Positions 26,752 to 36,838 of a stretch of DNA of 64,000 nt are shown piece by piece (the first letter of the stretch is position 1; the number at the start of each line of letters is the position of its first letter). The notes beneath the pieces were generated by a model. It was not told where the DNA came from. It did no database searches and saw nothing but the letters and a program-made list of their open reading frames with translations. The stretch is from positions 186,001 through 250,000 of the forward strand of contig CAWENQ010000005.1 of assembly GCA_963810485.1 (NCBI GenBank), written 5' to 3'. Source of the stretch: DATKFM01 sp963810485. Its GTDB lineage: Bacteria; Pseudomonadota; Alphaproteobacteria; Dongiales; Dongiaceae. The position numbers and the translations under genes are program-made.

Positions 26752-29700
26752 GTGACATTGCCCGCATTGCCGCTGTGGTCTGCGGATGACCTCGCCGCCA
26801 TCACCGGCGGGCGCTGGCTCGATGCGCGGCCGCCGGCAAAGCTGCCCACGGGCATCACCTACGACCTGAACTACCAGCGTCCCGGCGACCTGTTCGTCAC
26901 CATGAATTCCCAGACCTACAATCGCGGCGAGGCGGAAACCGTCGAGCCGCTGACCTGGGATTCCGCCAGCCGGCTGCGGGAATTGCAGACCCTCGGTTGC
27001 GCCGGCGCCATTGTCGAGCGCGATGTCGCGGATGCGCCGCCGGGTTTCCCGCTGCTGCGCGTGGCCGACTCCGCGCGGGCGGTGAACGATCTGGCCGTGG
27101 CCGGCCGCAACCGCTATGGCGGCGCGCTCATCGCGGTGACGGGAACCGTCGGCAAGTCGACGACGCGCGAGATGATTTGCCATGTGCTGTCGCGCCAGGC
27201 GGAAACCTTCGGCTACACCGGCAACTTCAATACCTATTTCGGCATGGCGCTCTGCATGGCCCAGCTCAGCCCGAAGGCGGCCTTCGCCGTGTTCGAGGTG
27301 GCGATGAGCGCGCTCTACCGGACCGAAGACCCCGTCGCCGAGAGACTGCGGCCGAACGTGGCCATCATCACCGCCATTTCCCGCGAGCAGACCAGCCTGG
27401 CGCCGACGCTCGATCATACCGTCCGCTTCAAGGCGCGGCTGTTTCGCGGCCTGGCGCCTGGCGGCACCGCCGTCATCAACCGCGACATCGGCATGTTCGA
27501 CCAGCTATTGGAACGCGCCCGGCGGTTCGAGGCGCCGCGCATCGTCACCTATGGCCGCCATGAAGAGGCCGACATCCGCCTGCTGGATTTCAAGCTCCAC
27601 GGCGAATACAGCCGGGCGCGCGCCGCGGTGCATGGCGAGGAGATCGAGTACGAGATTCCGGTTCCCGGCAGCGCGATGATCGCCAATTCGTTGGCGATGC
27701 TGGCGGCGGTGGAGGCCGTGGGCGCCGATTGGCGCCAGGCGGCGTGGGACCTGTCGTCCTACCGCACGCGCCACGGCCGGCTGCAGCGGGCCCGCGTGCC
27801 GATCGCCGGCGGTCATTTCGATCTGATCGACGACACCTGGAACAATACGGAAGCGGCGATGCTGGCCAATTTCGAGGTGCTGCGACTCGCCGAGCCGCAG
27901 CCGGGCGGCCGCCGCATCGCCGTGCTGCAGCAGATCGGCTGGATCGACGGCATCTCCCAGGAGGTGCATGCCGGCCTCGCCGGGCCGCTGAAGGACTTGC
28001 GGGCCGACAAGGTGTTCACCCTCGGCGACGAGATGCTGCATATGCGCGCCGGCTTGCCGCAGGAAATGCTCGGGCTGCACGCTACGGCCGCAGACGAGCT
28101 GGCGTCAGCGGTGCTGGACGAGGTGCGGCCAGGCGATGTGGTTTCCGCCAAAGGCTCCAGCATCACCGCCGGCTTCGCCGAAGTCATGCGCCGGCTGCGC
28201 CGCGGCCGCCCGCCGGTGCCGACATCGCAGGAAGCGCAGGATGCGCGCCAGCGGCAGGGTACCGTCGATCTGCGCGACCGCCGCCAGCTCAGCATCAACA
28301 TCCTCGGCGATTTCTACCCCGGCGACCACTATCAGCGGCGCAAGGAAGCCCGCGGCGGCGGCAACTTCCTGCACGAGCGGGGATACACCTACTCGCTGCG
28401 GAATGCCGAAGAATTCCTGCGCATGGCGGATTTCTCCATCGTCAATTTCGACGGCGTGCTGACGCGCCCGCGGGAATCGCCCTTCGCGGGCCGCAAGAAG
28501 CTGCTTCTCGACGCCGATCCGAAGCAGACATTGAAGGCGCTGCGGTCCTACAAGATCGGCGCGGTGTCGCTGGCCAACGGCCACAGCTACGACTTCGGCC
28601 TGAAACGGCTCTGGACCATGGTCGCGCAATTGTCCAAGTCGAACATCCGCGCCTTCGGCGCCGACCAGCGCGAGGGACAGGCGGTACAGCCCATGCGCAT
28701 CGCCGCCGAGGTCGGCGGCCACCGGCTGGGAATCCAGATCTTCTCCGCCGTGCAATTCAGCCGGAAGGCCGACCAGGACCTGAAGGTTTTGTCGGCGCCG
28801 GGCCGGCCGGGCGTCGCCTGCCTGTCGGAGGAGCTGATATCGGCCATCGCCGAGGCGCGCACGGCCGCACCCCTGGATCTGATCATCGCCTATCCCCATT
28901 GGGGCGAGAACTATTCCTGGCGGACATCGGAGCAGCGGGAGATCGCCGGTTGGCTGATCGGCGCCGGCGCCGATCTCGTGCTCGGCCATGGCGCCCGCAT
29001 GCTGCAGGAGATCGAGCGCGTCGACGGCCGCTGGGTCGTCAACGGGCTCGGCAACTTCGTCTTCAACAGCGAAGGCGAATATGACGAACGCAAGGCGCCG
29101 CCCTACAGCCTGGCGGCGCGGCTGGAGCTGACGGCAACCGGATCGGGCCTCGAGCGCCGCCTCAAGCTCTATCCCATCCTATCGGACAATCAGAAAACCG
29201 ACTTCCGCCCGCGCTTCGTCAACGCAGAAGAGTTCGACGCCGTGCGGTCGCTGCTGGCGCAGCGGAATCCCAGCCTGGCCAGCGAAGCCGCTGTCTTGCA
29301 AACCGGCTTTGACACATTCGGATGGCATCTCGACCTGGATTTCGACCGCGCGCCCGCCGCCCGCCATCGCCGGGCGCAAGCGCGGAGCGAAGGGCCGGAC
29401 TCAACTGCCGGGAATGCGATCCCGGCCGGCGCAACGCCGGCCGACCGGCCGTCGCTCTGGACCGCCGAAGAGCTGGCGCTGATCACCGGCGGACATTGGC
29501 TGAGCGCGCCCGGCGCCGGCTGGCGCGCCACCGGCCTGACGATGAGCACCCATCGCCTGCTGCCCGGCGACATCATGATGGCGATGGACGCCGCCACTTG
29601 GCGCCGGGCCGAGGGCGCGTCATCGGAAGAGGCTTTGAGCGAGAAATGGAACACGGCGGAAAACCTGCCGCAGATACTGGCTTCCGGCGCCGCCGCCGCC

Positions 29701-32058
29701 ATCGTCCAGCAGGATGTGCGGCGGCCGCCCGCCGGGCTGCCGGTCTTGCGGGTCGCCGATGCGCCCGAGGCGGTGGTTGCATTGGCCCATGCCGCACGCG
29801 AGAGATTTACCGGCAAGGTCATCGCCGTCACCGGCACCGTCGGCAAGACGACGACCCGGGAGATGCTGAAATATGTCCTCGGCCGGCAGGCGCCCACGAC
29901 CGGCACCGGCGCCAATTCCAATACCAGGTTCGGCGTCCCGCTGAGCCTGGCGCAGACGCCGCGCGATGGCCGCTTTGCGGTATTCGAGATGGCGGTCAGC
30001 GGCCTGTCGCTCAAATCCGGCTCGATCTCCCGCATGGCGCGCCCGCATGTTGCGATCCTCACCAATGTCGGGCTGGCCCACACCTCCTACGTCAAGAGCG
30101 TCGAGGAGACCGCGCGATACAAGTCGCGGATCTTCTCGGAGATGGAGAGCGGCGGCATCGCCATCGTCAACCGCGACATGGACTCTTTCGCGCTGGTCGC
30201 CGATCTGGCGCGCCGCTTCGGCGTGAGCAATCTGATCGGCTTCGGCGAAGCGACGGAAGCCGATGTCAGGCTTCTCGGCCTGGAACCGGCCGAGGATCAC
30301 AGCCTGGTGGAAGCCTCGATCTTCGGCGAGACCGTGCGCTATGAAGTGCCAATTCCCGGGCGCGGCATGGTCATGAACTCCCTGGCCTGCATCGCCGCCG
30401 TCCATGCCGCCGGCGCGGACTGGCGGCGCGCGATCGAGGACCTGCCGTTCTACAAGACCCGGGACGGCCGTCTCCGCCGTTGGAAGCTGCCGGTCGGCGG
30501 CGGGAGCTGGGAACTGATCGACGATGCGGCAAACGCCGCGCCGCTGTCGATGAAGCACGGGATTGAAGCGCTCGGGTTGGCGAGGCCCGGCCCGGGCGGC
30601 CGCCGGATTGCGGTGCTTGGCCGCATGGCGGAAATCGGAGAGCGGGCGCTGGAGCTGCATGGGGAGTTGGAGCCTGTTGTCATTGGCGCCGGCATCGACA
30701 AGGTGTTCACCGCACATGATGAACTCCTGGAACTGCGCAACCGCTTGCCCAAGTCCATGCTTGGACCTCATGCCGACAACACCCTGGAGCTGGCGCGTTA
30801 CATTTTCGCGGATGTCCGGCCCGGCGATATCGTGCTCGTCAAGGGTTCGCATGCCGGTGCGGATTTCTATAAGCTTCCAAGTTATCTGCGCCTGGGGTTG
30901 CCGGGCGACTCCGGCGACATATCGCCGGTTGCCGGCGGGCGTGACGGCAATGCATTGCCGTCGGGCAAGAAGATCGATCTCGCCGCGCGCCACAACCTCG
31001 ATATCAGCTTGGTCGGCGACACTTATTTCGGCGAATTCTATCAGGAGCTGCGACAGACCCGCGGCAAGCGGAACTATCTGGCGGCCAACGGTTATGACTA
31101 CGCGCTGAAGCATCTGGCGCCGTTCCTGCAGTCGGCGGATTTCGGCATCGTCAATTTGGAAGCCACCCTGACCGAGCGGCCGTCGTCGCCCTTCACCGGC
31201 GCCAAGGACTGGATCCTGAAAGGCGACCCCGCCAAGACGCTGGCGGCGCTGAAAGCGGTCAACATCGGCGCCGCCGCCCTCGGCAACAACCACACGGTCG
31301 ATTACGGCCGCGCCGCCCTTGACGACACATTGAACGCGGTCCGCTCGGCGGGCGTGATCGGCTTCGGTGCGGGCCGGAACGCTGCGGAAGCCGCCGCACC
31401 GCTGGAGATCGAGATCTCGCTGTCCGGCGGCACGCGGCGGCTGGCGGTATTCTCCGCTTATCAGTTCACCAGCGAATTCGAAGAGGATTTGCAGGGCTAT
31501 GCCCGCGGCATTGAAGGCGGCATCGCCTGCATCGACGATGCGTTCTACGCCACGATTTCCGGCTGGAAGGAAAGACATCCCGATGGCCTCGCCATTGCGT
31601 TCCCCCACTGGGGCAAGAACTACATGTGGCGCAGCCGGGATCAGAAACAGATCGCCGAACGGATGGTCGGCGCCGGGGCTGATCTTATCGTCGGCCATGG
31701 CGCCCACATGATGCAGGAGATCGGCCGGCGGCGCGGGCGCTGGGTCGTCTATAGCCTGGGCAACGGCTACTTCGGCAGCGAGGGCGAATATGCGCGGCGC
31801 AGCATGCCGCCCTACAGCTTTCTCGCGCGCCTGAACGTCAATGACCGCGGCGGCGCGCCGGCGTTCTTCCTCCGGCTCTATCCCATCATCTCGGACAATC
31901 AGATGACGCGCTTCCAGCCGCGCTTCGTGACCGCCGGGGAGTTCCAGGATGTGACGAATTTCCTGGATATGCGCAACCCCGACATCTTCGCCGGCTCCAC
32001 GTTGCTGCAGGGCGCCCGGGACGAATTCGGCTGGTACGTGGAATTGCCGATTGCCTGA
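26752..32058 (+). CDS. Tandem-duplicated MurF-like ligase / CapA-like phosphatase fusion protein
   Basis: About 1768 residues from the GTG at 26752; a TTG at 26698 is the alternative, and neither has a strong ribosome binding site. The order is ligase 1 (about 1-490), CapA 1 (510-870), ligase 2 (900-1390), CapA 2 (1415-1768), a repeat of about 900 residues. P-loops are near 129 (VTGTVGKSTTR) and 1026 (VTGTVGKTTTR). Ligase 2 keeps the MurF motifs TNVGLAH and DDAANAAPLSM; ligase 1 has TAISREQ and DDTWNNTEAAM. CapA 2 keeps NLE, NNH and GHGAH; CapA 1 has NFD, NGH and GHGAR. The MurF uridine-binding DSR is absent from both. No signal peptide or membrane helix is visible. The expected chemistry is ATP-dependent amide-bond formation with an acid acceptor, plus a metal-dependent hydrolase or transfer step as in polyglutamate capsule synthesis; the actual substrate is unknown. 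Confidence 0.85.
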   Translation: MTLPALPLWSADDLAAITGGRWLDARPPAKLPTGITYDLNYQRPGDLFVTMNSQTYNRGEAETVEPLTWDSASRLRELQTLGCAGAIVERDVADAPPGFPLLRVADSARAVNDLAVAGRNRYGGALIAVTGTVGKSTTREMICHVLSRQAETFGYTGNFNTYFGMALCMAQLSPKAAFAVFEVAMSALYRTEDPVAERLRPNVAIITAISREQTSLAPTLDHTVRFKARLFRGLAPGGTAVINRDIGMFDQLLERARRFEAPRIVTYGRHEEADIRLLDFKLHGEYSRARAAVHGEEIEYEIPVPGSAMIANSLAMLAAVEAVGADWRQAAWDLSSYRTRHGRLQRARVPIAGGHFDLIDDTWNNTEAAMLANFEVLRLAEPQPGGRRIAVLQQIGWIDGISQEVHAGLAGPLKDLRADKVFTLGDEMLHMRAGLPQEMLGLHATAADELASAVLDEVRPGDVVSAKGSSITAGFAEVMRRLRRGRPPVPTSQEAQDARQRQGTVDLRDRRQLSINILGDFYPGDHYQRRKEARGGGNFLHERGYTYSLRNAEEFLRMADFSIVNFDGVLTRPRESPFAGRKKLLLDADPKQTLKALRSYKIGAVSLANGHSYDFGLKRLWTMVAQLSKSNIRAFGADQREGQAVQPMRIAAEVGGHRLGIQIFSAVQFSRKADQDLKVLSAPGRPGVACLSEELISAIAEARTAAPLDLIIAYPHWGENYSWRTSEQREIAGWLIGAGADLVLGHGARMLQEIERVDGRWVVNGLGNFVFNSEGEYDERKAPPYSLAARLELTATGSGLERRLKLYPILSDNQKTDFRPRFVNAEEFDAVRSLLAQRNPSLASEAAVLQTGFDTFGWHLDLDFDRAPAARHRRAQARSEGPDSTAGNAIPAGATPADRPSLWTAEELALITGGHWLSAPGAGWRATGLTMSTHRLLPGDIMMAMDAATWRRAEGASSEEALSEKWNTAENLPQILASGAAAAIVQQDVRRPPAGLPVLRVADAPEAVVALAHAARERFTGKVIAVTGTVGKTTTREMLKYVLGRQAPTTGTGANSNTRFGVPLSLAQTPRDGRFAVFEMAVSGLSLKSGSISRMARPHVAILTNVGLAHTSYVKSVEETARYKSRIFSEMESGGIAIVNRDMDSFALVADLARRFGVSNLIGFGEATEADVRLLGLEPAEDHSLVEASIFGETVRYEVPIPGRGMVMNSLACIAAVHAAGADWRRAIEDLPFYKTRDGRLRRWKLPVGGGSWELIDDAANAAPLSMKHGIEALGLARPGPGGRRIAVLGRMAEIGERALELHGELEPVVIGAGIDKVFTAHDELLELRNRLPKSMLGPHADNTLELARYIFADVRPGDIVLVKGSHAGADFYKLPSYLRLGLPGDSGDISPVAGGRDGNALPSGKKIDLAARHNLDISLVGDTYFGEFYQELRQTRGKRNYLAANGYDYALKHLAPFLQSADFGIVNLEATLTERPSSPFTGAKDWILKGDPAKTLAALKAVNIGAAALGNNHTVDYGRAALDDTLNAVRSAGVIGFGAGRNAAEAAAPLEIEISLSGGTRRLAVFSAYQFTSEFEEDLQGYARGIEGGIACIDDAFYATISGWKERHPDGLAIAFPHWGKNYMWRSRDQKQIAERMVGAGADLIVGHGAHMMQEIGRRRGRWVVYSLGNGYFGSEGEYARRSMPPYSFLARLNVNDRGGAPAFFLRLYPIISDNQMTRFQPRFVTAGEFQDVTNFLDMRNPDIFAGSTLLQGARDEFGWYVELPIA

Positions 32059-32163
32059 TTTGCCGCTCTTTCAAGACACACGGCTTCCCCTGGTGCCGTT
32101 GCGGTGGCATGCCTATAAATGGCCTCGCGTTCTGAATACCGATAGCAAGAGACCAGCCTCCCG

Positions 32164-33852
32164 ATGACATCCGATCCGACCTCGACACAACTCCCGGCCG
32201 GGGAAGTGACCGCCAGCGGCCTTTGCACGGCCCTGCGGAGCATGGCTCAGGCCGGCGGCGCGCCGGGCTCGCTCGACGCCGTGCGGCTGGCCATCATCAT
32301 CGCCCGCCGCAGGGGCGTGATCCTGTTCCGGCGCTGGCTCGCCGGGCGGGATGGCTGGCCGGTGGTGGAACGCACCGTCGAGCGCGCCATGGTGGCGTCC
32401 ATCAAGGAAGAGCAATATCCGGATGCGCTGCAGATCGAGATCGGCTGGCCGCCGGTCCGCACCTCGCTGGCGGCGGTGAAGGCCATGGGCCGCACGCAAG
32501 TCGGCCGCAAAGGATTGGCGTTGCTGGAGGGAACACGACTTGTCGCCGTCAGGGGCGCTACGGAAATGATCGCAGCGAATCGGGATCATGCGCGTGCGCT
32601 CGAAAGGCAGCTCGCGGCGGATAAGCTGCCGCCGGACGCCGTGGAGAAAGGCGCCGTCGCACCGGCCTTGTTCGACTCCCTGCAGTTTCTGCTGCGCCTG
32701 CAAACGCCGCCGCGCCTTGATCTCCTCTGGCGCGGCAATCGCATCGTCGAGGCGTCCGATGTCGATAGCGGCAGCGCGCGGGCTCTGGCCGAAAGCATGA
32801 TGCTGTGGATGCGCAATCAGGTCGATGCCGGCGGGCGCATCGTCTACAAATATTTTCCCAGCAGCGGCCGGGAATCTGACGCCGACAATTCGATTCGCCA
32901 GACGATGGCGACCGTGTGCCTGAATCGCATCGCCCTGCATTCCGGACTTGCCGCCGATCGCGATATTGCCGACCGGAATCTCGACCATCTGCTGCGGGTG
33001 TATTACCGGACCGAAGATGCGCTGGGCTACATCGCCGAGGGCGAGAAGGCCAAGCTCGGCGCCGCGGCTCTGGCGGGCCTGGCGATCGTCGAAAATCCCG
33101 GCGCCGAGCGTTACCGGGAACCGCTGGCGGCCTTGTCGAAAACAGTCGATTCCCTGTGGCTGCAGACCGGCGAATTCCGCACCTTCCTGAAGCCGGCGGA
33201 TCGCAACGATAATCAGAACTTCTATCCCGGTGAGGCGCTGGTGTTTTGGGCCGCACGCCTGGCGCAGGCGAAAGGTGCTGATGATCCCGCGCGATTCCTG
33301 CAGAGCTTTGCTTTTTACCGCGAGCACTTCCGGACCAATCCGAATCCGGCCTTCGTGCCCTGGCATAGCCAGGCCTACTATGCCGCGCTGCCCTACATCG
33401 GCGCGGCGGCCGCTCCGGTGAAAGACTTCATCTTCGAGATGAACGACTGGCTGCTCAACATGCAGCAATGGGACACCGCACCCCATCCCGATCTGCGCGG
33501 CCGCTTCTACGATCCACAGCGGCCGGAATATGGACCGCCGCATGCCTCATCCACGGGCGTCTATCTGGAAGGGCTCACCGACGCCCTGGAACTGGCGCGC
33601 AGCGGCGGCGATTTGGCGCGCGCGCAGGCCTACCGCCTGGCGATCCTGCGCGGCCTTCGCAGCCTGATTCAGCTGCAATTCCGCGATGGCATCGATATGT
33701 ACTATGTAGGGCGGACCGAGCGGGTGCAGGGCGGCATCCGCACGGAGGCCTACGACAATACCATCCGCGTCGACAATGTGCAGCACGGCCTCATGGCGCT
33801 GCTGAAAATCCTGGCGCGCATGAGCGGCGAAGACCTGCGCCTGGTTTCCTGA
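32164..33852 (+). CDS. Hypothetical alpha/alpha-barrel protein of the MurF-CapA locus (larger paralog)
   Basis: 562 residues, no signal peptide or membrane helix. About the first 200 residues form a separate region I do not recognise (VILFRRWLAGRDGWPVVERT, IEIGWPPVRTSLAAVKAMGR). The rest is made of helix pairs like the six-hairpin toroid of glycosidase, epimerase or cyclase-type enzymes. NFYPGEALVFWAARL and the terminal RVDNVQHGLMALLKI match SDYYTGEALFGLLRL and RIDYIQHNISSFLGY in the next gene, so the two are paralogs. It starts 105 bases after the fusion gene, and its stop overlaps the next start (TGATG). A role in modifying or trimming a polymer is inference from the neighbour. Confidence 0.72.
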   Translation: MTSDPTSTQLPAGEVTASGLCTALRSMAQAGGAPGSLDAVRLAIIIARRRGVILFRRWLAGRDGWPVVERTVERAMVASIKEEQYPDALQIEIGWPPVRTSLAAVKAMGRTQVGRKGLALLEGTRLVAVRGATEMIAANRDHARALERQLAADKLPPDAVEKGAVAPALFDSLQFLLRLQTPPRLDLLWRGNRIVEASDVDSGSARALAESMMLWMRNQVDAGGRIVYKYFPSSGRESDADNSIRQTMATVCLNRIALHSGLAADRDIADRNLDHLLRVYYRTEDALGYIAEGEKAKLGAAALAGLAIVENPGAERYREPLAALSKTVDSLWLQTGEFRTFLKPADRNDNQNFYPGEALVFWAARLAQAKGADDPARFLQSFAFYREHFRTNPNPAFVPWHSQAYYAALPYIGAAAAPVKDFIFEMNDWLLNMQQWDTAPHPDLRGRFYDPQRPEYGPPHASSTGVYLEGLTDALELARSGGDLARAQAYRLAILRGLRSLIQLQFRDGIDMYYVGRTERVQGGIRTEAYDNTIRVDNVQHGLMALLKILARMSGEDLRLVS

Positions 33853-34925
33853 TGATGTCAGCCGACATGGAACAATCCAAGGCCAGCCGAGCCATGAACG
33901 ATTCCCTGACGATTGCCATCGAAGGCGCGCAATGCCTGGCGCGGCTTGTCGACCGCCGCGGCAAGTTTCTCTATCGCTACGATGCCGACAATCCCGGGCC
34001 TTCCACCGGCTACAACATCCTGCGCCATTGCGGCACCATCTGGGCGATGACCGAGGTTGCCAATCGCGCAGGTCCCCTGCCTGACGTCGCCGAGGCGGCG
34101 CAGCGGGCGACCGAGTGGCTGATCGGCCGCCATATCCGCCCCTATGGAACCACCGGTACGCGTTGCGTAGTGGCCGGCGACGCGGTCAAGCTCGGCGGCA
34201 ATGGATTGGCAATCCTCGCCTTGCTCGAGGTGGCCGCTCTCACCGGGAACCAGACATATATCGAACTCGCCGGAGATTTGGCGGGCTACATCGTTCTGCA
34301 GCGGCAGCCCGACGGCAATTTCGCCCACAAGCGCCGCTTCTCGACGGATGAGATCCAGCGCTTCCATTCCGACTATTACACGGGCGAGGCGCTATTCGGG
34401 CTGCTGCGCCTGACAGCCGTCACCGGCGAGCAGCGCTGGCTCGATATCACGCAAGCCAGCGAAGAGCAGCTGGCCGCGCAGGACTATGGCGTGCCCCAGC
34501 AAAGCCATTGGATGCTGTATGCGCTGGAGCAGCTGCACAAGCTGCGACCGCAGAGGGTCAGCCGCCTCCACGCCCGGGCCATCGCCGAGGACATCCTGGA
34601 TAAGCCCGAATACCGGAAAAACCAGCGCAGCACGCCGGTCGCCTGCCGGACCGAAGGCCTGCTGGCGTTCGTGCGGCTATGCCAGGATCTGTCGAGCGAC
34701 GCCGCCGATCGGCCCGTTTTCGACCAGGCGGCAGCCCGGTCCCGGATCGCCATTCATGACAATCTGGAGCTGCAGACGGGCTACCGCCGGCCCAACGGCA
34801 GTTTCGTACATGGCCGCGGCAATAGCGAAGTGCGGATCGACTACATCCAGCACAACATTTCGTCGTTCCTGGGTTACTCGTTCTTGCCGGGTGCAAGGCC
34901 GCTCGCCGTCGCCGGCGCGCCATAG
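33852..34925 (+). CDS. Hypothetical alpha/alpha-barrel protein of the MurF-CapA locus (smaller paralog)
   Basis: 357 residues from the ATG at 33852, which overlaps the previous stop by one base; the ATG at 33855 is equally possible. All helical, with paired helices: GYNILRHCGTIWAMTEVANR, KLGGNGLAILALLEVAALTG, FHSDYYTGEALFGLLRLTAV, SHWMLYALEQLHKL, and the terminal RIDYIQHNISSFLGYSF. It corresponds to the C-terminal two thirds of the preceding protein. A conserved Tyr/Glu/Arg/His set (YYTGEA, R-x-D-x-x-QH) may mark an active-site cavity. No signal peptide. Third and last gene of the locus; enzymatic function not known. Confidence 0.7.
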   Translation: MMSADMEQSKASRAMNDSLTIAIEGAQCLARLVDRRGKFLYRYDADNPGPSTGYNILRHCGTIWAMTEVANRAGPLPDVAEAAQRATEWLIGRHIRPYGTTGTRCVVAGDAVKLGGNGLAILALLEVAALTGNQTYIELAGDLAGYIVLQRQPDGNFAHKRRFSTDEIQRFHSDYYTGEALFGLLRLTAVTGEQRWLDITQASEEQLAAQDYGVPQQSHWMLYALEQLHKLRPQRVSRLHARAIAEDILDKPEYRKNQRSTPVACRTEGLLAFVRLCQDLSSDAADRPVFDQAAARSRIAIHDNLELQTGYRRPNGSFVHGRGNSEVRIDYIQHNISSFLGYSFLPGARPLAVAGAP

Positions 34926-35013
34926 CAGCGGCGGCGGCGCAGATCCGGCAATCGAGCGCCGCCTGCCGCGCTAGCCAAGCGCGGCTTCAAGAAATCCCCT
35001 AGAGCCAAAAGAA

Positions 35014-35036
35014 ATGGGGCGGCAAAGCCGCCCCAT
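35014..35036 (-). terminator. Rho-independent terminator of the Asp/Gly-rich gene
   Basis: ATGGGGCGGC (35014-35023), loop AAA, GCCGCCCCAT (35027-35036) is a perfect ten-pair stem. Read on the minus strand it is followed by TTCTTTT, a good U-tract, which fits termination of the minus-strand gene ending at 35113. It also stands between two convergent transcripts and may block read-through from the MurF-CapA operon. Confidence 0.75.
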
Positions 35037-35061
35037 CTTGAAAACTTCGGTCCGGAGGGAA

Positions 35062-35085
35062 CCCGGCGGTCTGACGACCGCCGGG
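35062..35085. terminator. Second hairpin in tandem with the terminator
   Basis: CCCGGCGGTC (35062-35071), loop TGAC, GACCGCCGGG (35076-35085) forms a perfect ten-pair stem between the end of the Asp/Gly-rich gene and the first terminator hairpin. It lacks a T-run, so it is probably an mRNA 3'-end stabiliser or a supporting terminator stem. Confidence 0.55.
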
Positions 35086-35112
35086 AGTTCCATGTTCCGT
35101 CCGACGCCTGGC

Positions 35113-36270
<1,158 letters not shown>

Positions 36271-36282
36271 GACATCACCCAC

Positions 36283-36838
36283 ACACGGTAGAGAGCGCTG
36301 GTTTTTCTTTGTGTTTCTAGCAAGTTAGCCAAGTCACCAGCCCTAAAACCCGAAAACTTGCGTATTGGTTAACGTGTTATTAACAAACTATTGAATTATA
36401 AGGGCAAATTCCATTCAACTACAAGCTAAATTTGATTCTGATGCAGTGATTGCTGTCACACTATCTAGCAATTTCGACAAATTCTAGGTTGTGACATCCT
36501 CTCCGGCTGCGTGGTCCTCAATGCGGTCAGTGGGTTAGCCGCTAGGCGCTCGGCGACTGGCAACTCCGGCCAGGAGCTTCCGGTCGGCCGCCTGCAAATC
36601 TTCGCAGTCGCGAAGACGGGTGGCAGCGCCCTGTTTTTCGCCCTGACTCGGCACCCCATCCGTTGGCAGTCCTCGGAATTTCTGCAAAACAATCAAGATC
36701 ATAGAAATGCTATGCCGAGGTCAGCCGGCCATGCCGGTCGCAGCCGAATCAGACGAGGTCGTGGCCTGTGGATCGCCTGGTGCCGATTCGGGCGACTGTC
36801 GGGGAAATGGCGGCTGGAGCGCCGGGAGAGAGGGGCAA
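36283..36838. promoter_or_regulatory. AT-rich regulatory region upstream of the Asp/Gly-rich gene
   Basis: About 555 bases without a credible gene. Bases 36300-36490 are markedly AT-rich compared with the flanks and should hold the promoter of the minus-strand Asp/Gly-rich gene; the right part is of ordinary GC and leads to the caiD-like gene. Open frames starting at 36511 and 36465 have no ribosome binding site or family features. Confidence 0.5.
36369..36383. promoter_or_regulatory. Candidate CtrA binding site (TTAA-N7-TTAA)
   Basis: TTAA at 36369-36372, seven bases, TTAA at 36380-36383, followed by C: the full consensus for CtrA, the alphaproteobacterial cell-cycle and motility regulator. 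It lies about 100 bases upstream of the start of the secreted Asp/Gly-rich protein. CtrA binding and the direction of control are inference. Confidence 0.5.
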
